From JAVBJV01 sp031546815 (GTDB taxonomy: Bacteria; Pseudomonadota; Alphaproteobacteria; Acetobacterales; Acetobacteraceae): a stretch of DNA of 64,000 nt. Each line of letters starts with the position of its first letter. Position 1 is the stretch's first letter. Shown here in pieces: positions 45,502 to 54,552 of this stretch. The notes under the pieces are model-generated. The model did no database searches, had not been told where the DNA came from, and saw only the letters and a program-made list of their open reading frames with translations. The stretch is from NCBI GenBank assembly GCA_031546815.1, contig JAVBJV010000006.1, positions 69,129 to 133,128 on the forward strand. The letters run 5' to 3'. A program made the translations under genes and the position numbers.

Positions 45502-46533
45502 ATGCTGGCACTATGCAAGATGCGCGCGGGGTTCGGGCTGGATGCGCTCGACGTCCCCGACGCGCCACCACCCGGCCCCGGCGAGGCGCTGGTGCGGGTG
45601 GAAGCGGTGGGTATCTGCGGCAGCGATGTGCACGCCTTTGAATGGACCGACGGTTACGGCCATCTGGAACCGTATCTGCCGGTCATCATGGGGCACGAAT
45701 TCGCGGGCCTTGTCGTGGAAACCGGCCCCGGCGTGCGCATTGCCGTGGGCACGCGCGTGGCGGTGCATCCCGCCGTCTATCGCGGCGACGGCAAGGTGGC
45801 GTGGCCGGGCGATCCGCGTATCGATGTGCCGCGCCTCAGCCTGGGGCTGACGGTGAATGGAGCATTCGCGTCGCTGGTCACGGTGCCAGCCGGCAGTCTG
45901 CTGGCGCTGCCCGATAATGTAGATGCGGAACTGGGCGCGCTGGTGGAGCCGTTATCCGTCGCGGCGGATGCCGTGCTGGTGGGCGATGTGACGCTGGGCG
46001 ATACGGTGCTGGTGCTCGGCCCCGGCACCATCGGGCAGGGTCTGGCGCTGATGGCGCGCGCGGCGGGGGCGGGCCGGGTGATCGTCGTGGGACGTGCCGA
46101 TGAACCACGCTTCGCCGTGCTGCGCGACCTGGGCTTCACCGACCTGATCGACGTGGCCGATGGCCCGCTGGCCGAACAGGTGCTGGCCCGCACCGGCGGG
46201 CATCCGGTGGATGTGGTGCTGGAGGCAACCGGACACCCAGCCTCGATCACCGATGCCTTGCCGGTGCTGAAACGCGGCGGTGTGCTGGTAGCGGCGGGGA
46301 TTCATCCCGAACCATTGTCGCTGCCGCTGACCGTGTTTGTACGCAATCGCCATCAGCTGCGTGCCTCGCACAGCTCGAAGCACGAAACGTGGGAACGGGT
46401 GATCGCGCTGATCGCCCGCGATCCCGAAAATTTCCGGCCGATGATTACACATCGGCTCCCCCTCGACCGCGGCCTGGAGGGGTTTGAACTCGCCCGCCAG
46501 CGCGCCGCCAGCAAGGTGATCCTGATCCCATGA
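45502..46533 (+). CDS. Zinc-type medium-chain alcohol dehydrogenase
   Basis: 343-residue MDR dehydrogenase. Catalytic zinc site: Cys in VGICGSDVHAF, His/Glu in MGHEFAGLV, Glu in ALVEPLSVAADAVL. The NAD-binding loop is VLVLGPGTIGQGLALMARA. The four structural-zinc cysteines usual between residues 90 and 115 are absent (VAVHPAVYRGDGKVAWPGD there). Likely oxidises a sugar alcohol or hydroxy acid. One base after the ThDP gene; overlaps the SDR gene by 4 bp (ATGA). Confidence 0.87.
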   Translation: MLALCKMRAGFGLDALDVPDAPPPGPGEALVRVEAVGICGSDVHAFEWTDGYGHLEPYLPVIMGHEFAGLVVETGPGVRIAVGTRVAVHPAVYRGDGKVAWPGDPRIDVPRLSLGLTVNGAFASLVTVPAGSLLALPDNVDAELGALVEPLSVAADAVLVGDVTLGDTVLVLGPGTIGQGLALMARAAGAGRVIVVGRADEPRFAVLRDLGFTDLIDVADGPLAEQVLARTGGHPVDVVLEATGHPASITDALPVLKRGGVLVAAGIHPEPLSLPLTVFVRNRHQLRASHSSKHETWERVIALIARDPENFRPMITHRLPLDRGLEGFELARQRAASKVILIP

Positions 46534-47288
46534 GCAATTCAGACCGCACCGCCCTTGTCACCGGCGCTGCCCGTGGCCTTGGGGCGGCGATTGCGCGCCG
46601 CCTGGCCGCGGCGGGGCATCCCGTTGTGCTGGCCGATGTGCTGGACAAGGTTGAAGACACAGCAGCCGCCATCCGCGCCGATGGGCATCAGGCGCGTGCC
46701 ATCAAGCTGGATGTGGCCGATGAAGCCGCCATCACGGCGCTGCCCGAGACGTTGGGGGACTGGTGGTCCTCGCTCGGCGTGCTGGTGAACAATGCGGGGA
46801 TCTCGCCCAAGGTCGATGGCCGCAAGCGCCTGATCGAGGATATTCCAACCGATGAATGGCGACGCGTGATGGATGTGAACCTCACCGGCCCGTTCATGCT
46901 GTCGCGCGCGGCAATCCCGGTGCTGAAGAAGCGCGGCTGGGGCCGCATCGTGATGATGACCAGCCAGGCCGCCCGCACCCCCAGCACGATCACCGGCGCG
47001 TATTACGGAACCTCGAAAACCGGGCTGATGGGATTTGCGCGCACGCTGGCGGCCGAATTGGGAGCGTTCAATATCACCGTGAACAGCGTGGCCCCCGGCC
47101 GCATCAACAGCGACATGGTGGCAGGCGCGGCCCCCGGCACGAACGAGGCTTACATCTCGCGCATTCCCCTCGCCCGCTTGGGTGAGCCGGAGGAAGTGGC
47201 CGAGGTGGTGCATTTCCTCGCCTCCGACGCCGCCAGTTATCTCAGCGGCACAACCATTGATGTCGGCGGCGGCAGTTACATGCCGTAA
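46530..47288 (+). CDS. Short-chain dehydrogenase/reductase
   Basis: 252-residue classical SDR. Cofactor loop VTGAARGLGAAIARRLA, NNAGISPKVDGRK, catalytic Ser in MMTSQAARTPS and Tyr-Lys in YYGTSKTGL, C-terminal YLSGTTIDVGGGSYMP. Asp after strand 2 (LADVLD) suggests NAD rather than NADP. Coupled to the dehydrogenase before it; the two oxidoreductases plus the ThDP enzyme look like successive steps of one pathway. Confidence 0.9.
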   Translation: MSNSDRTALVTGAARGLGAAIARRLAAAGHPVVLADVLDKVEDTAAAIRADGHQARAIKLDVADEAAITALPETLGDWWSSLGVLVNNAGISPKVDGRKRLIEDIPTDEWRRVMDVNLTGPFMLSRAAIPVLKKRGWGRIVMMTSQAARTPSTITGAYYGTSKTGLMGFARTLAAELGAFNITVNSVAPGRINSDMVAGAAPGTNEAYISRIPLARLGEPEEVAEVVHFLASDAASYLSGTTIDVGGGSYMP

Positions 47289-47422
47289 GCTATTCCATGC
47301 TGTGGATGTCTTCGGAAGCTGGCGCACAAAACACAGAAAAAATGCTGGCGAACAGCCGCGTCAGATAGCAGTCTCTGACGACCAACCGGACATCTACAAA
47401 AACAAAAAGGGGGGGAACAATC

Positions 47423-48397
47423 ATGTCCATCAATCCGAAAATTTCGCGGCGCTCGACGCTTGGGCTGGCAGGGCTGGCACTTGCCGCGCCAGCCTTGTCG
47501 CAGAGCCGCTTTCCGGCGCATCCGGTCAAGCTGTTCGTGCCGTGGAGTGCCGGATCATCATCCGACGTGCAGATGCGATCGCTGGCGGAAGCCGCCCAGC
47601 AGACGCTCGGCCAGCCGGTAGTGATCGAGAATCGGACCGGCGGCGGCGGAACACTGCATGTGCAACCGCTCGCCACGGCCAAGCCGGATGGTTACACGGT
47701 CGGGCAGATGCATCTGTCGATCGTGCGCCGCCCCTTCATGATGCGGCAGGCGCCATGGAATGCGGTGACCGACTTCACCCATATCCTGCGTCTGTGCGGC
47801 TGGATGTACGGCCTCGCCGTGAAGGCCGACAGTCCATACCGGACCTGGCAGGAATTCATGGCCGACGCACGCGCCAATCCGCACAAGCTGACCTATGCAA
47901 CCAGCGGGATCGGCACCACCAACCATCTGGCCATGGAGGACCTGCAGAAGCGCGAGAACGTAGAACTCACCCATGTTCCCTATCGCGGCACCAGCGATGG
48001 GGTGACCGCCGTGCTGTCGGGCGAGGTCAGCTGCATTGCCGATGCATCGGCCTGGGCACCGCATGTGGAAGGCGGGCAGATGCGCGTGCTGTCCGTCTGG
48101 AACGCCGAGCGTGTACAGCGCTTCCCGAATGTCCCGACGCTGAAGGAACTTGGGCACGATGTTGTGGTGACCTCGCCCTATGGGATTTCCGGACCGAAGG
48201 GCATGGACCCGGCCGTGGTGCGGGTACTCCACGATGCATTCAAGACCGCGCTGTTCAGCCAGTCCAACGTGACCGTGCGCAACCAGTTCGATATGCCGGA
48301 ACAGTATCTCGACACCGCGCAATACACGGCCTTCATCTCCGAACGCAGCCGCTATGAGCAGGAGATGGTGCAACGGTTAAATCTACGGATCGACTGA
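47423..48397 (+). CDS. Bug family tripartite tricarboxylate transporter substrate-binding protein
   Basis: 324-residue periplasmic binding protein of the TctC/Bug family. Twin-arginine-type signal SRRSTLGLAGLALAAPALSQ, then the family start FPAHPVKLFVPWSAGSSSDVQMR, IENRTGGGGTLHVQPLATAKPDGYTV, YATSGIGTTNHLAMEDL, THVPYRGTSDGVTAVLSGEV and RVLSVWNAERVQRFPNVPTL. Bug proteins bind small carboxylates. TctA/TctB membrane genes are not adjacent, as is often the case. Probable substrate receptor for the compound degraded by the preceding three enzymes. Confidence 0.9.
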   Translation: MSINPKISRRSTLGLAGLALAAPALSQSRFPAHPVKLFVPWSAGSSSDVQMRSLAEAAQQTLGQPVVIENRTGGGGTLHVQPLATAKPDGYTVGQMHLSIVRRPFMMRQAPWNAVTDFTHILRLCGWMYGLAVKADSPYRTWQEFMADARANPHKLTYATSGIGTTNHLAMEDLQKRENVELTHVPYRGTSDGVTAVLSGEVSCIADASAWAPHVEGGQMRVLSVWNAERVQRFPNVPTLKELGHDVVVTSPYGISGPKGMDPAVVRVLHDAFKTALFSQSNVTVRNQFDMPEQYLDTAQYTAFISERSRYEQEMVQRLNLRID

Positions 48398-48436
48398 GGC
48401 CCGCTATCTGTCATAGCAAACTAATCCGCACAAAAA

Positions 48437-48465
48437 ACGCGCCGCGAAAGCAATTCGCGGCGCGT
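48437..48465 (-). terminator. Intrinsic terminator downstream of icd
   Basis: Perfect 12-bp stem ACGCGCCGCGAA / TTCGCGGCGCGT with a 5-nt loop. On the minus strand the stem is followed by five T residues, so it terminates icd transcripts about 130 bases past the stop. Confidence 0.75.
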
Positions 48466-48592
48466 AAACCCTTATGGGTTCTCCCTTTTCGGGACGTTAT
48501 TTCCCCCTAAACCGGCGGTATGTGCTCGGCACAGGAGAACAGCATGCCAAACCTGACGGGTTGGGCAAGCCTATTTTTTAGGGGAAATTAAC
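48466..48592 (-). ncRNA. Structured icd 3' untranslated region; possible three-way-junction RNA
   Basis: Between the icd stop and its terminator. A 12-bp closing stem (ATTTCCCC-C-TAAA 48499-48511 with TTTAGGGGAAAT 48577-48588, one bulged base) encloses two small hairpins: TGTGC-TCG-GCACA (48521-48533) and CCAA-A-CC / GG-G-TTGG (48547-48564). Another hairpin AACCC/GGGTT lies at 48467-48480. The layout suggests a processed 3' UTR RNA; the fold is inferred by eye and is possible on both strands. Confidence 0.35.
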
Positions 48593-50059
48593 TCAGGCTT
48601 CGCCCTGGGATTTGGCGAAACCGTCTTCCCCTTCAAAACGTTGGAGTTTTTCTACATGCATCCAGATATGCTTGGCACTGATCCGGCTCAAAAGATTTGA
48701 AATTTCACCTTCAGCCTGGGTATTTGTTGCCTGCTGTAGCAAGAATCTGGCCCGGAAGTGGTCCACCATGTAGGTCTGCCCCCCGGTTGCCGGCCAAACC
48801 TGCGCCCCGCGATTCCCCAACGACTGCAGTTTGAACCCGCTTCCTTCAACCAGACCGGCCAGCGACGCGCCCAGCGCATCGGCGGTCAGCGGGCTTTCGA
48901 TAAACACGTCGACCCCAACCAGTTCGCGGGTCTTCGGTTCGATGTGGTGGGTCTTGTCGGCCCAGACCGGCAGCTCGAACCGGTTATAGGCGCGCGGTGC
49001 CGCAAAGCGCGATGTGCGACCCAGGTTCGAGATCACCTGCCCGACATATGCATCGGTGCCAACCCCCTGCCCGCGCGGCGCGATATCGCCCGTCAGGTTC
49101 TTGCCTTCTTCCAGCGTGACGTAAACCGCCTGCTCGACCTTTTCCGCCGTCGCGAAGTCGCCCACATGACGCAGCATCATCACGGCCGAGAGCAGCAGCG
49201 CCGTCGGGTTCGCCAGGTTCTTGCCGGCGATCTGCGGGGCCGATCCATGCACAGCTTCGAACATCGCGGCGCGGTCGCCGATATTGGCCGACGGCGCAAC
49301 ACCCAGACCGCCCACCAGACCGGCGGCCAGATCGCTCAGGATGTCACCATTCATGTTGGTCATCACCACCACGTCGAACTGTTCCGGCGCGATCACCATC
49401 TGGTGTGCGCAGTTATCGACGATCATGTGAGTCTGCTTGATGTCCGGATAGCTGGGGCCGACGCGTTCGAACACGCGCTTCAGCATGCCTTCCGTCATCT
49501 TCATGATGTTGGCCTTGGTCGCGCAGGCCAGATTGTCGCGGCCTTCGGCCTTCGCCAGCGCAAAGGCCAGACGCAGGATGCGTTCGCAGCCCACGTCCGA
49601 GATCAGCTTCAGGCACTGGGCCACGCCCGGCGTCTGCATGTGTTCGATCCCGGCGTACAGATCTTCCACGTTTTCGCGCACGATCACCATGTCGATGCCG
49701 CGGCCCGAATACGGGGTCTTGATGCCCGGCAGTTCCTTCACCGGGCGGATGTTGCCGTACATCTCGAAGAATTTGCGCAGCGTGACGTTGGCGGATTTTT
49801 CACCAAAGCCGACCGGGGTTTCCAGCGGACCCTTCAGCGCAATACCCGTGCGGCCGATCGAGTCCAGTGTTTCCTGCGGTGCGCCGGTGGGAATGCCCTT
49901 CTTGAAGACTTCCGCGCCCGCTTCGGCATCTTCCCAGTCCACCTGCGCCCCGGCAGCCGCCAGGATGCGCTTGGTCGCGCCCATTACTTCAGGCCCGATA
50001 CCGTCCCCCGCAATCGCAGTAACGGTAACGCGGCGCGCCGGTGTGGAAGCTTTAGTCAT
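48593..50059 (-). CDS. icd: Isocitrate dehydrogenase with C-terminal extension
   Basis: Oxidative decarboxylation of isocitrate to 2-oxoglutarate. 488 residues. The N-terminal catalytic part has TAIAGDGIGPEV, SANVTLRKFFEMYGNIRPVK with the phosphate-binding Ser/Arg cluster, VIVRENVEDLYAG, DVVVMTNMNGDILSDLAAGLVGG and HGSAPQIAGKNLANPTA. An extra domain of about 150 residues (from about residue 335) is typical of alphaproteobacterial/Rickettsia-like enzymes and IMDH-like forms. GGAGAC precedes ATG 50059. Cofactor preference (NAD or NADP) is not certain from sequence alone. Confidence 0.94.
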   Translation of the reverse strand: MTKASTPARRVTVTAIAGDGIGPEVMGATKRILAAAGAQVDWEDAEAGAEVFKKGIPTGAPQETLDSIGRTGIALKGPLETPVGFGEKSANVTLRKFFEMYGNIRPVKELPGIKTPYSGRGIDMVIVRENVEDLYAGIEHMQTPGVAQCLKLISDVGCERILRLAFALAKAEGRDNLACATKANIMKMTEGMLKRVFERVGPSYPDIKQTHMIVDNCAHQMVIAPEQFDVVVMTNMNGDILSDLAAGLVGGLGVAPSANIGDRAAMFEAVHGSAPQIAGKNLANPTALLLSAVMMLRHVGDFATAEKVEQAVYVTLEEGKNLTGDIAPRGQGVGTDAYVGQVISNLGRTSRFAAPRAYNRFELPVWADKTHHIEPKTRELVGVDVFIESPLTADALGASLAGLVEGSGFKLQSLGNRGAQVWPATGGQTYMVDHFRARFLLQQATNTQAEGEISNLLSRISAKHIWMHVEKLQRFEGEDGFAKSQGEA

Positions 50060-50196
50060 GGACAGTCTCCATTGTGATAGAATTTTGCCCCCATATACGG
50101 GGACTGCGCGTGTTCGTCCAAGAGATCCGGATAAATACCTTGGTGGGTTAATATATGCCGAATACCTGCAGAACTTTGCCCTGACGCAACTTCATA

Positions 50197-50859
50197 TCAG
50201 TTGCGCAACTGCCAGAACAGCGCCTGATCGAACGGCGCCCAGACCGGAACCCGCACACCGGCCCACGCCAAGGCGTCGCGCACCCATTGGTTACAGGTGA
50301 AGATCGGCGAATAGCTGCCATGCGCTTCGTAAAAGGCATCGCCGTAGCCATACCGGGCTTCGGGAATTTGCCGCGCCTGCCCATTCTCCATCTGCACGCT
50401 GGCCCGGATGGATGACACCAGCCGTGTATAGGCAGCCACCGACAGCCTGATCCTGCGCCCATCCCGCGGCACCCAGGTATGGGCAACATGCAGCGCCGCG
50501 CCCCCCTGCCCCGACAACGCCGTCAGGACGGCGCCCAACGACAGATCGCTCCAGCGTGGCGTTTGCAGAAAGAACGTGCGGGCCCCCCACCCGATGGACA
50601 CCCATTCGACACCGGGCTGCGGCGTGCCCATCAGCGTGTCGGCGGGCGGGAAAATATCGCCCCAGTCAATCACATCCGTGCGGCGTGGCAGCACCAGCGC
50701 GGCATGCACGCGGTTGGTGGTCAGCCAGATCTCGATCCCGTCATCACTCTCGCGGAAATCGCGGTTGCGCGGCACCAGCCCCAACACCAGCGCCAGAGCC
50801 GCATACAGCAGCACAACGGATAGCAGCCCCAGCGCGGTACGGCGCAGAAGACGCAGCAC
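50197..50859 (-). CDS. DUF2459/TIGR02117 family protein
   Basis: 220-residue protein with an N-terminal membrane segment (LRLLRRTALGLLSVVLLYAALALV). Family pattern: EIWLTTNRVHAALVLPRR, WVSIGWGARTFFLQTP, LHVAHTWVP and YSPIFTCNQWVRDALAWAGV, where NRVH, Cys and His residues look catalytic (Cys-His type). Function unknown; originally noted near urease genes in some bacteria. It starts with GTG directly after the ftsY stop (TGAGTG), so it is coupled to ftsY. Confidence 0.8.
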   Translation of the reverse strand: MLRLLRRTALGLLSVVLLYAALALVLGLVPRNRDFRESDDGIEIWLTTNRVHAALVLPRRTDVIDWGDIFPPADTLMGTPQPGVEWVSIGWGARTFFLQTPRWSDLSLGAVLTALSGQGGAALHVAHTWVPRDGRRIRLSVAAYTRLVSSIRASVQMENGQARQIPEARYGYGDAFYEAHGSYSPIFTCNQWVRDALAWAGVRVPVWAPFDQALFWQLRN

Positions 50860-51783
50860 TCAGTTCAGACCAACCAGACCGCGCGCAAAGTCCCGTGCAT
50901 CGAAGGGACGCAGGTCGTTCGCCGTCTCGCCCACGCCCACCGCATGCACCGGCAGACCGAATTCCTGCGCCAGCGCCACGACGATGCCGCCCTTGGCCGA
51001 ACCGTCCAGCTTGGTGACGATCAACCCGGTCACATCGACCATCTCGCGGAACACTTTCACCTGCTGCAGCGCGTTCTGGCCGGTGGTGGCGTCGAGCACC
51101 AGCACCGTGTCGTGCGGCACCGCGGCGTCCTGTTTCTTCAGCACGCGGATAACCTTGCGCAGTTCGTCCATCAGCCCCTGCTTGTTGTGCAGGCGGCCGG
51201 CGGTGTCGATCATCAGTACATCGGCGCCCTGACGCTTCGCCTGCACCAGCGCATCGAACGCCAGCCCGGCGGAATCCGCCTCGGGCGCGCCCGAGATCAC
51301 TTCGGCGCCGGTGCGCTGGCCCCAAACCTGTAATTGTTCGACGGCAGCAGCACGGAATGTGTCGCCCGCCACCAGCATCGGCTTCATGCCTTCCTCGTGC
51401 AGATGCAGCGCCAGCTTGCCGATCGTGGTGGTCTTGCCGGTGCCGTTCACGCCGCACATCAGCAGCACATGCGGCGCATGCGCGCGGTTGAACAGCAAAG
51501 GCTTTGCCACGGGTTCCAGAATGGCGGTGATCTGTTCGGCCAGAGCTTCACGGATTTCCTCGCCGGTCACTTCCTTGCCGAAGCGCGTGCGGCGGAATTC
51601 GGCGACGATCCCGGCGGCGACCTTCGCGCCAAGGTCGGCCGCGATCAGCGTGTCTTCCAGTTCCTCCAGCGCCGCGTCGTCCAGCTTGCGCTTGGTGAAC
51701 AGGTCGCCGATGCCCTGCGTGATCTTCTGTGTACTGCGCGACAGGCCCTGTTTCAGCCGCGTAAAAAAACCGCCGAGCGCCAT
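50860..51783 (-). CDS. ftsY: Signal recognition particle receptor FtsY
   Basis: SRP receptor GTPase that docks translating ribosomes at the Sec translocon. 307 residues: N domain (FFTRLKQGLSRSTQKITQG, IAADLGAKVAAGIV) and G domain with G1 GVNGTGKTTTIGKLA, DTFRAAAVEQLQVWGQR, G3 MIDTAGRLHNK, G4 VTKLDGSAKGG and closing VGVGETANDLRPFD. No long acidic A domain, as common in alphaproteobacteria. Last common gene of dapF-mtaB-(hypothetical)-ftsY. Confidence 0.97.
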   Translation of the reverse strand: MALGGFFTRLKQGLSRSTQKITQGIGDLFTKRKLDDAALEELEDTLIAADLGAKVAAGIVAEFRRTRFGKEVTGEEIREALAEQITAILEPVAKPLLFNRAHAPHVLLMCGVNGTGKTTTIGKLALHLHEEGMKPMLVAGDTFRAAAVEQLQVWGQRTGAEVISGAPEADSAGLAFDALVQAKRQGADVLMIDTAGRLHNKQGLMDELRKVIRVLKKQDAAVPHDTVLVLDATTGQNALQQVKVFREMVDVTGLIVTKLDGSAKGGIVVALAQEFGLPVHAVGVGETANDLRPFDARDFARGLVGLN

Positions 51784-51810
51784 ACGTTCAGACCCCTGTC
51801 AAAACCATCT

Positions 51811-52350
51811 TCATGCAATCTGTTCGATACGGCATTTCCGGCACAGAGGATACTCCTGCAAACGGTCCATCATGATCCGAAAATCAGCCCCATACATGTA
51901 GAGCGCAGTTTCCTGCTTGCCGGTCCAGTGGCTGTCGACACTGCCTGCGTCCCCCAGCAGCCGGGCACATTCCGCAAAGACATGATCAGCATCTCGCAGA
52001 TCGGTGCCATCCAGATACAACGCCAGACCTTCCCGCACACCGAAGTCGATGCGGCGCCCCGGCGGCACGGTCAGATACGACCCTTTCGGCATCTGCAACG
52101 CCGTCAGCGTGCCGGTTACCGCCATGATCAGTGCGTCGGACAGATCATCGAGTTCGATCTCGATATGGCAGGCGGAGATCTCGCCCTGCGGCGTGAGCGA
52201 CGTGCCGCCCCCTGTTACCCGTGCGCCATGCCCGTGCTGCTTCATCGCCCGATCGAACGCGTCCTCGATATCGGTGTGACGCAGGGGCCGCAACCGGACA
52301 TTCAAGGTCCCCGTGACATTGACAGGCTGCTTCCCGGGAAATCCGGACAT
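51811..52350 (-). CDS. Unknown protein in dapF-mtaB-ftsY operon
   Basis: 179-residue soluble protein with no signal or membrane segment, not recognised with certainty. Predicted alternating strands and helices: LNVRLRPLRHTDIEDAFDRA, then GGGTSLTPQGEISACHIEIE, a segment with REGLALYLDGTDLRDAD, then ETALYMYGADFRIMM and a Cys-containing tail PLCRKCRIEQIA. The tail resembles hypothetical proteins that read a small residue-rich surface, including some immunity-type proteins, but I cannot name a family. It starts 6 bp after the mtaB stop and ends 27 bp before ftsY, so it is expressed with them. Confidence 0.7.
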   Translation of the reverse strand: MSGFPGKQPVNVTGTLNVRLRPLRHTDIEDAFDRAMKQHGHGARVTGGGTSLTPQGEISACHIEIELDDLSDALIMAVTGTLTALQMPKGSYLTVPPGRRIDFGVREGLALYLDGTDLRDADHVFAECARLLGDAGSVDSHWTGKQETALYMYGADFRIMMDRLQEYPLCRKCRIEQIA

Positions 52351-52356
52351 GATCTT

Positions 52357-53580
52357 TCAGCCAGCCACCAATGTATCACCGTCCGCCGAGGCGATGCGCA
52401 CACGTGCAATCGTGCCCTCGGGCGCATTCACGCCGCGCACCGGCACGAAGTGTTCACTGTGGCCCGTACCGTCGCGTTCAACCAGCACGTCCGCTTCGGC
52501 CCCCACGCGCGAGGCCGCGAATTTCGCCGCATTCACTGCCCCTGCTTCACGCAGCGCTGCAGCCCGCACACGCCTTATATCGCCTGGTACCTGCGGCATG
52601 CGCGCCGCCGGGGTCGAGGGGCGCGCGGAATACGGAAACACATGCAGGAAAGTCAGCTCCGCGTCCTGCACCAGCTTCAGCGAATTCTCGAACATCTCGT
52701 CCGTCTCGGTCGGGAAACCGGCGATGATGTCGGCACCGAACGCCATGCCGGGGCGCAGCGTGCGCGCACGTTCGACACAGCGAAACACATCGTCGCGCGA
52801 ATGGCGGCGCTTCATGCGTTTCAGGATCATGTTGTCGCCCGCCTGCACCGACAGATGCAGATGCGGCATCAGGCGTTCTTCCTCGGCAATCAGCCGCCAC
52901 AGATCGTCGTCCATCTCGGCCGGGTCCAGCGAGGACAAACGCAAACGCTTCAGTTCCGGCACACAGGCCAGCAGCCGCTTTACCATCTGGCCCAGAGTCG
53001 GCGCGCCCGGCAGGTCGGGGCCATAGGCGGTGATGTCGACGCCAGTCAGCACAACCTCGTTAAAGCCTTGTGTGATCAGGGCGCGCATCTGGGTGGCGAT
53101 CTCGCCCATCGGCACAGACCGGCTGGGGCCGCGCCCATACGGGATCACGCAGAACGTGCAGCGATGATCGCAGCCCTGCTGCACCTGCAAAAATGCACGC
53201 GCCCGGCCGGAAAATTCGGTGACCAGATGACCCGCGGTTTCCTTGGCCTGCATGATGTCCGAGACGATGCTCTCGGTACTGCGCCAGGACTCGGGCTTCA
53301 GCTTGTCGGCATTGCCCAGCACGCGCGCCACGCCGGGCAGCGTGGCCCAGGTCTCGGGCGCGATCTGCGCGGCACAGCCGGTGACGACGATCTGCTTGTC
53401 CGGATTGTCGCGATGCGCACGGCGAATGGCCTGCCGCGCTTGGCGCTCTGCCTCGCCGGTGACGGCGCAGGTGTTGAACACGATGATGCCCGAACATCCG
53501 GCCTCACCCGCCAGGTTCTTCATCGCCTCGGACTCCACCGCGTTCAGGCGGCAGCCGAAGGTCACAACATCGACGGTCAT
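52357..53580 (-). CDS. mtaB: tRNA t6A37 methylthiotransferase MtaB
   Basis: Radical SAM methylthiotransferase converting t6A37 to ms2t6A37 in tRNAs reading ANN codons. 407 residues. N-terminal MTTase domain with cysteines in [29 protein letters not shown] and [11 protein letters not shown]; radical-SAM CxxxCxxC in [19 protein letters not shown]-terminal TRAM-like region ([19 protein letters not shown]). Start ATG 53580 overlaps the dapF stop by 4 bp (ATGA). Confidence 0.95.
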   Translation of the reverse strand: MTVDVVTFGCRLNAVESEAMKNLAGEAGCSGIIVFNTCAVTGEAERQARQAIRRAHRDNPDKQIVVTGCAAQIAPETWATLPGVARVLGNADKLKPESWRSTESIVSDIMQAKETAGHLVTEFSGRARAFLQVQQGCDHRCTFCVIPYGRGPSRSVPMGEIATQMRALITQGFNEVVLTGVDITAYGPDLPGAPTLGQMVKRLLACVPELKRLRLSSLDPAEMDDDLWRLIAEEERLMPHLHLSVQAGDNMILKRMKRRHSRDDVFRCVERARTLRPGMAFGADIIAGFPTETDEMFENSLKLVQDAELTFLHVFPYSARPSTPAARMPQVPGDIRRVRAAALREAGAVNAAKFAASRVGAEADVLVERDGTGHSEHFVPVRGVNAPEGTIARVRIASADGDTLVAG

Positions 53581-54395
53581 TGCGGGTAAGTGTCCAGATC
53601 GGTCTCGCCAATGAACGAGGTGGCGACCGAGCCGGTCATCACCACGTGCCCATCGGGACGCCAGGCGATATGCATCTCGCCACCATCGACGATGACGGTC
53701 GCCGCGCGTTCCGCCAGCCCGCGCCGATGCGCGTTGACCAGCGTGGCGCAAGCACCGGTGCCACACGCCAGAGTCAGCCCCGCGCCGCGTTCCCACACCC
53801 GCAGGCGGATGCGGTCCGGGGCCAGAATCTGCGCAAACCCGATATTCGCGCGCTGCGGAAACAGCGGATCGTTCTCCAGCGACGGGCCGCGTGCCTCGGG
53901 CTGGGCTGTCGCCAGATCGTCCACAAAGAACGTCGCGTGCGGATTGCCCATCGAGCACGAAGCCGGATCGCCCGGTAACGGCAGGTGCAGCGTGTCCATC
54001 GCGCGTGCCAGCGGCACGTCCGCCCAGTCCAGCAGCGCCTTGCCCATATCGACCGCGACCAGCCCGTCCGGGCGGCGCAGCGCGGACAGATCGCCCGCGA
54101 TGGTGCGCACGCCGATCTGGTCCTGCCCCAGCTCGGCCCCGATCAGCTCAGCCACGCAGCGTGTCGCGTTACCGCAGGCGCCGGATTCAGAGCCGTCCGG
54201 GTTGTGGATGCGCATGAACACATCCGCCCCGGCAGACGGTTTCTCGAGGGTAATGAACTGGTCGCAGCCGATCCCCGTCCGCCGGTTGGCCAGGGCGGCA
54301 ATCCGGGTGGGCGTCAGGTTCAGGGTGGCGGCACGGTCGTCGAACACGACGAAATCGTTCCCCAGCCCATGCATTTTCCAGAATTTCGCACGCAT
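53577..54395 (-). CDS. dapF: Diaminopimelate epimerase
   Basis: Epimerises LL- to meso-diaminopimelate for lysine and peptidoglycan synthesis. 272 residues from ATG 54395 ([19 protein letters not shown]). Catalytic Cys pair: GACGNATRC and [17 protein letters not shown]-type segment reads [11 protein letters not shown] and [15 protein letters not shown] is intact. An in-frame ATG 17 codons earlier is not conserved. First gene of the operon. Confidence 0.96.
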   Translation of the reverse strand: MRAKFWKMHGLGNDFVVFDDRAATLNLTPTRIAALANRRTGIGCDQFITLEKPSAGADVFMRIHNPDGSESGACGNATRCVAELIGAELGQDQIGVRTIAGDLSALRRPDGLVAVDMGKALLDWADVPLARAMDTLHLPLPGDPASCSMGNPHATFFVDDLATAQPEARGPSLENDPLFPQRANIGFAQILAPDRIRLRVWERGAGLTLACGTGACATLVNAHRRGLAERAATVIVDGGEMHIAWRPDGHVVMTGSVATSFIGETDLDTYPQ

Positions 54396-54552
54396 GATGC
54401 CTATATATGGCGCGATCCGGCCCCGGTCCATGCGTAATCCGTGCAAACCCCTGTTGCACCGCCGTTAAGGAGCCGCTATACGCCCCCTTCGCGTGCGCGC
54501 TGGGCCTGTAGGGCATGCCCAGCCGCCAGACTATGAACCGAAGGAGTACAAA

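Noticed and set aside
48543..48588. Mini-ORF ATG-TAA of 14 residues with an AGGAGA upstream
   Set aside because: It lies wholly inside the proposed RNA fold on the opposite strand to icd; too short to support as a gene.
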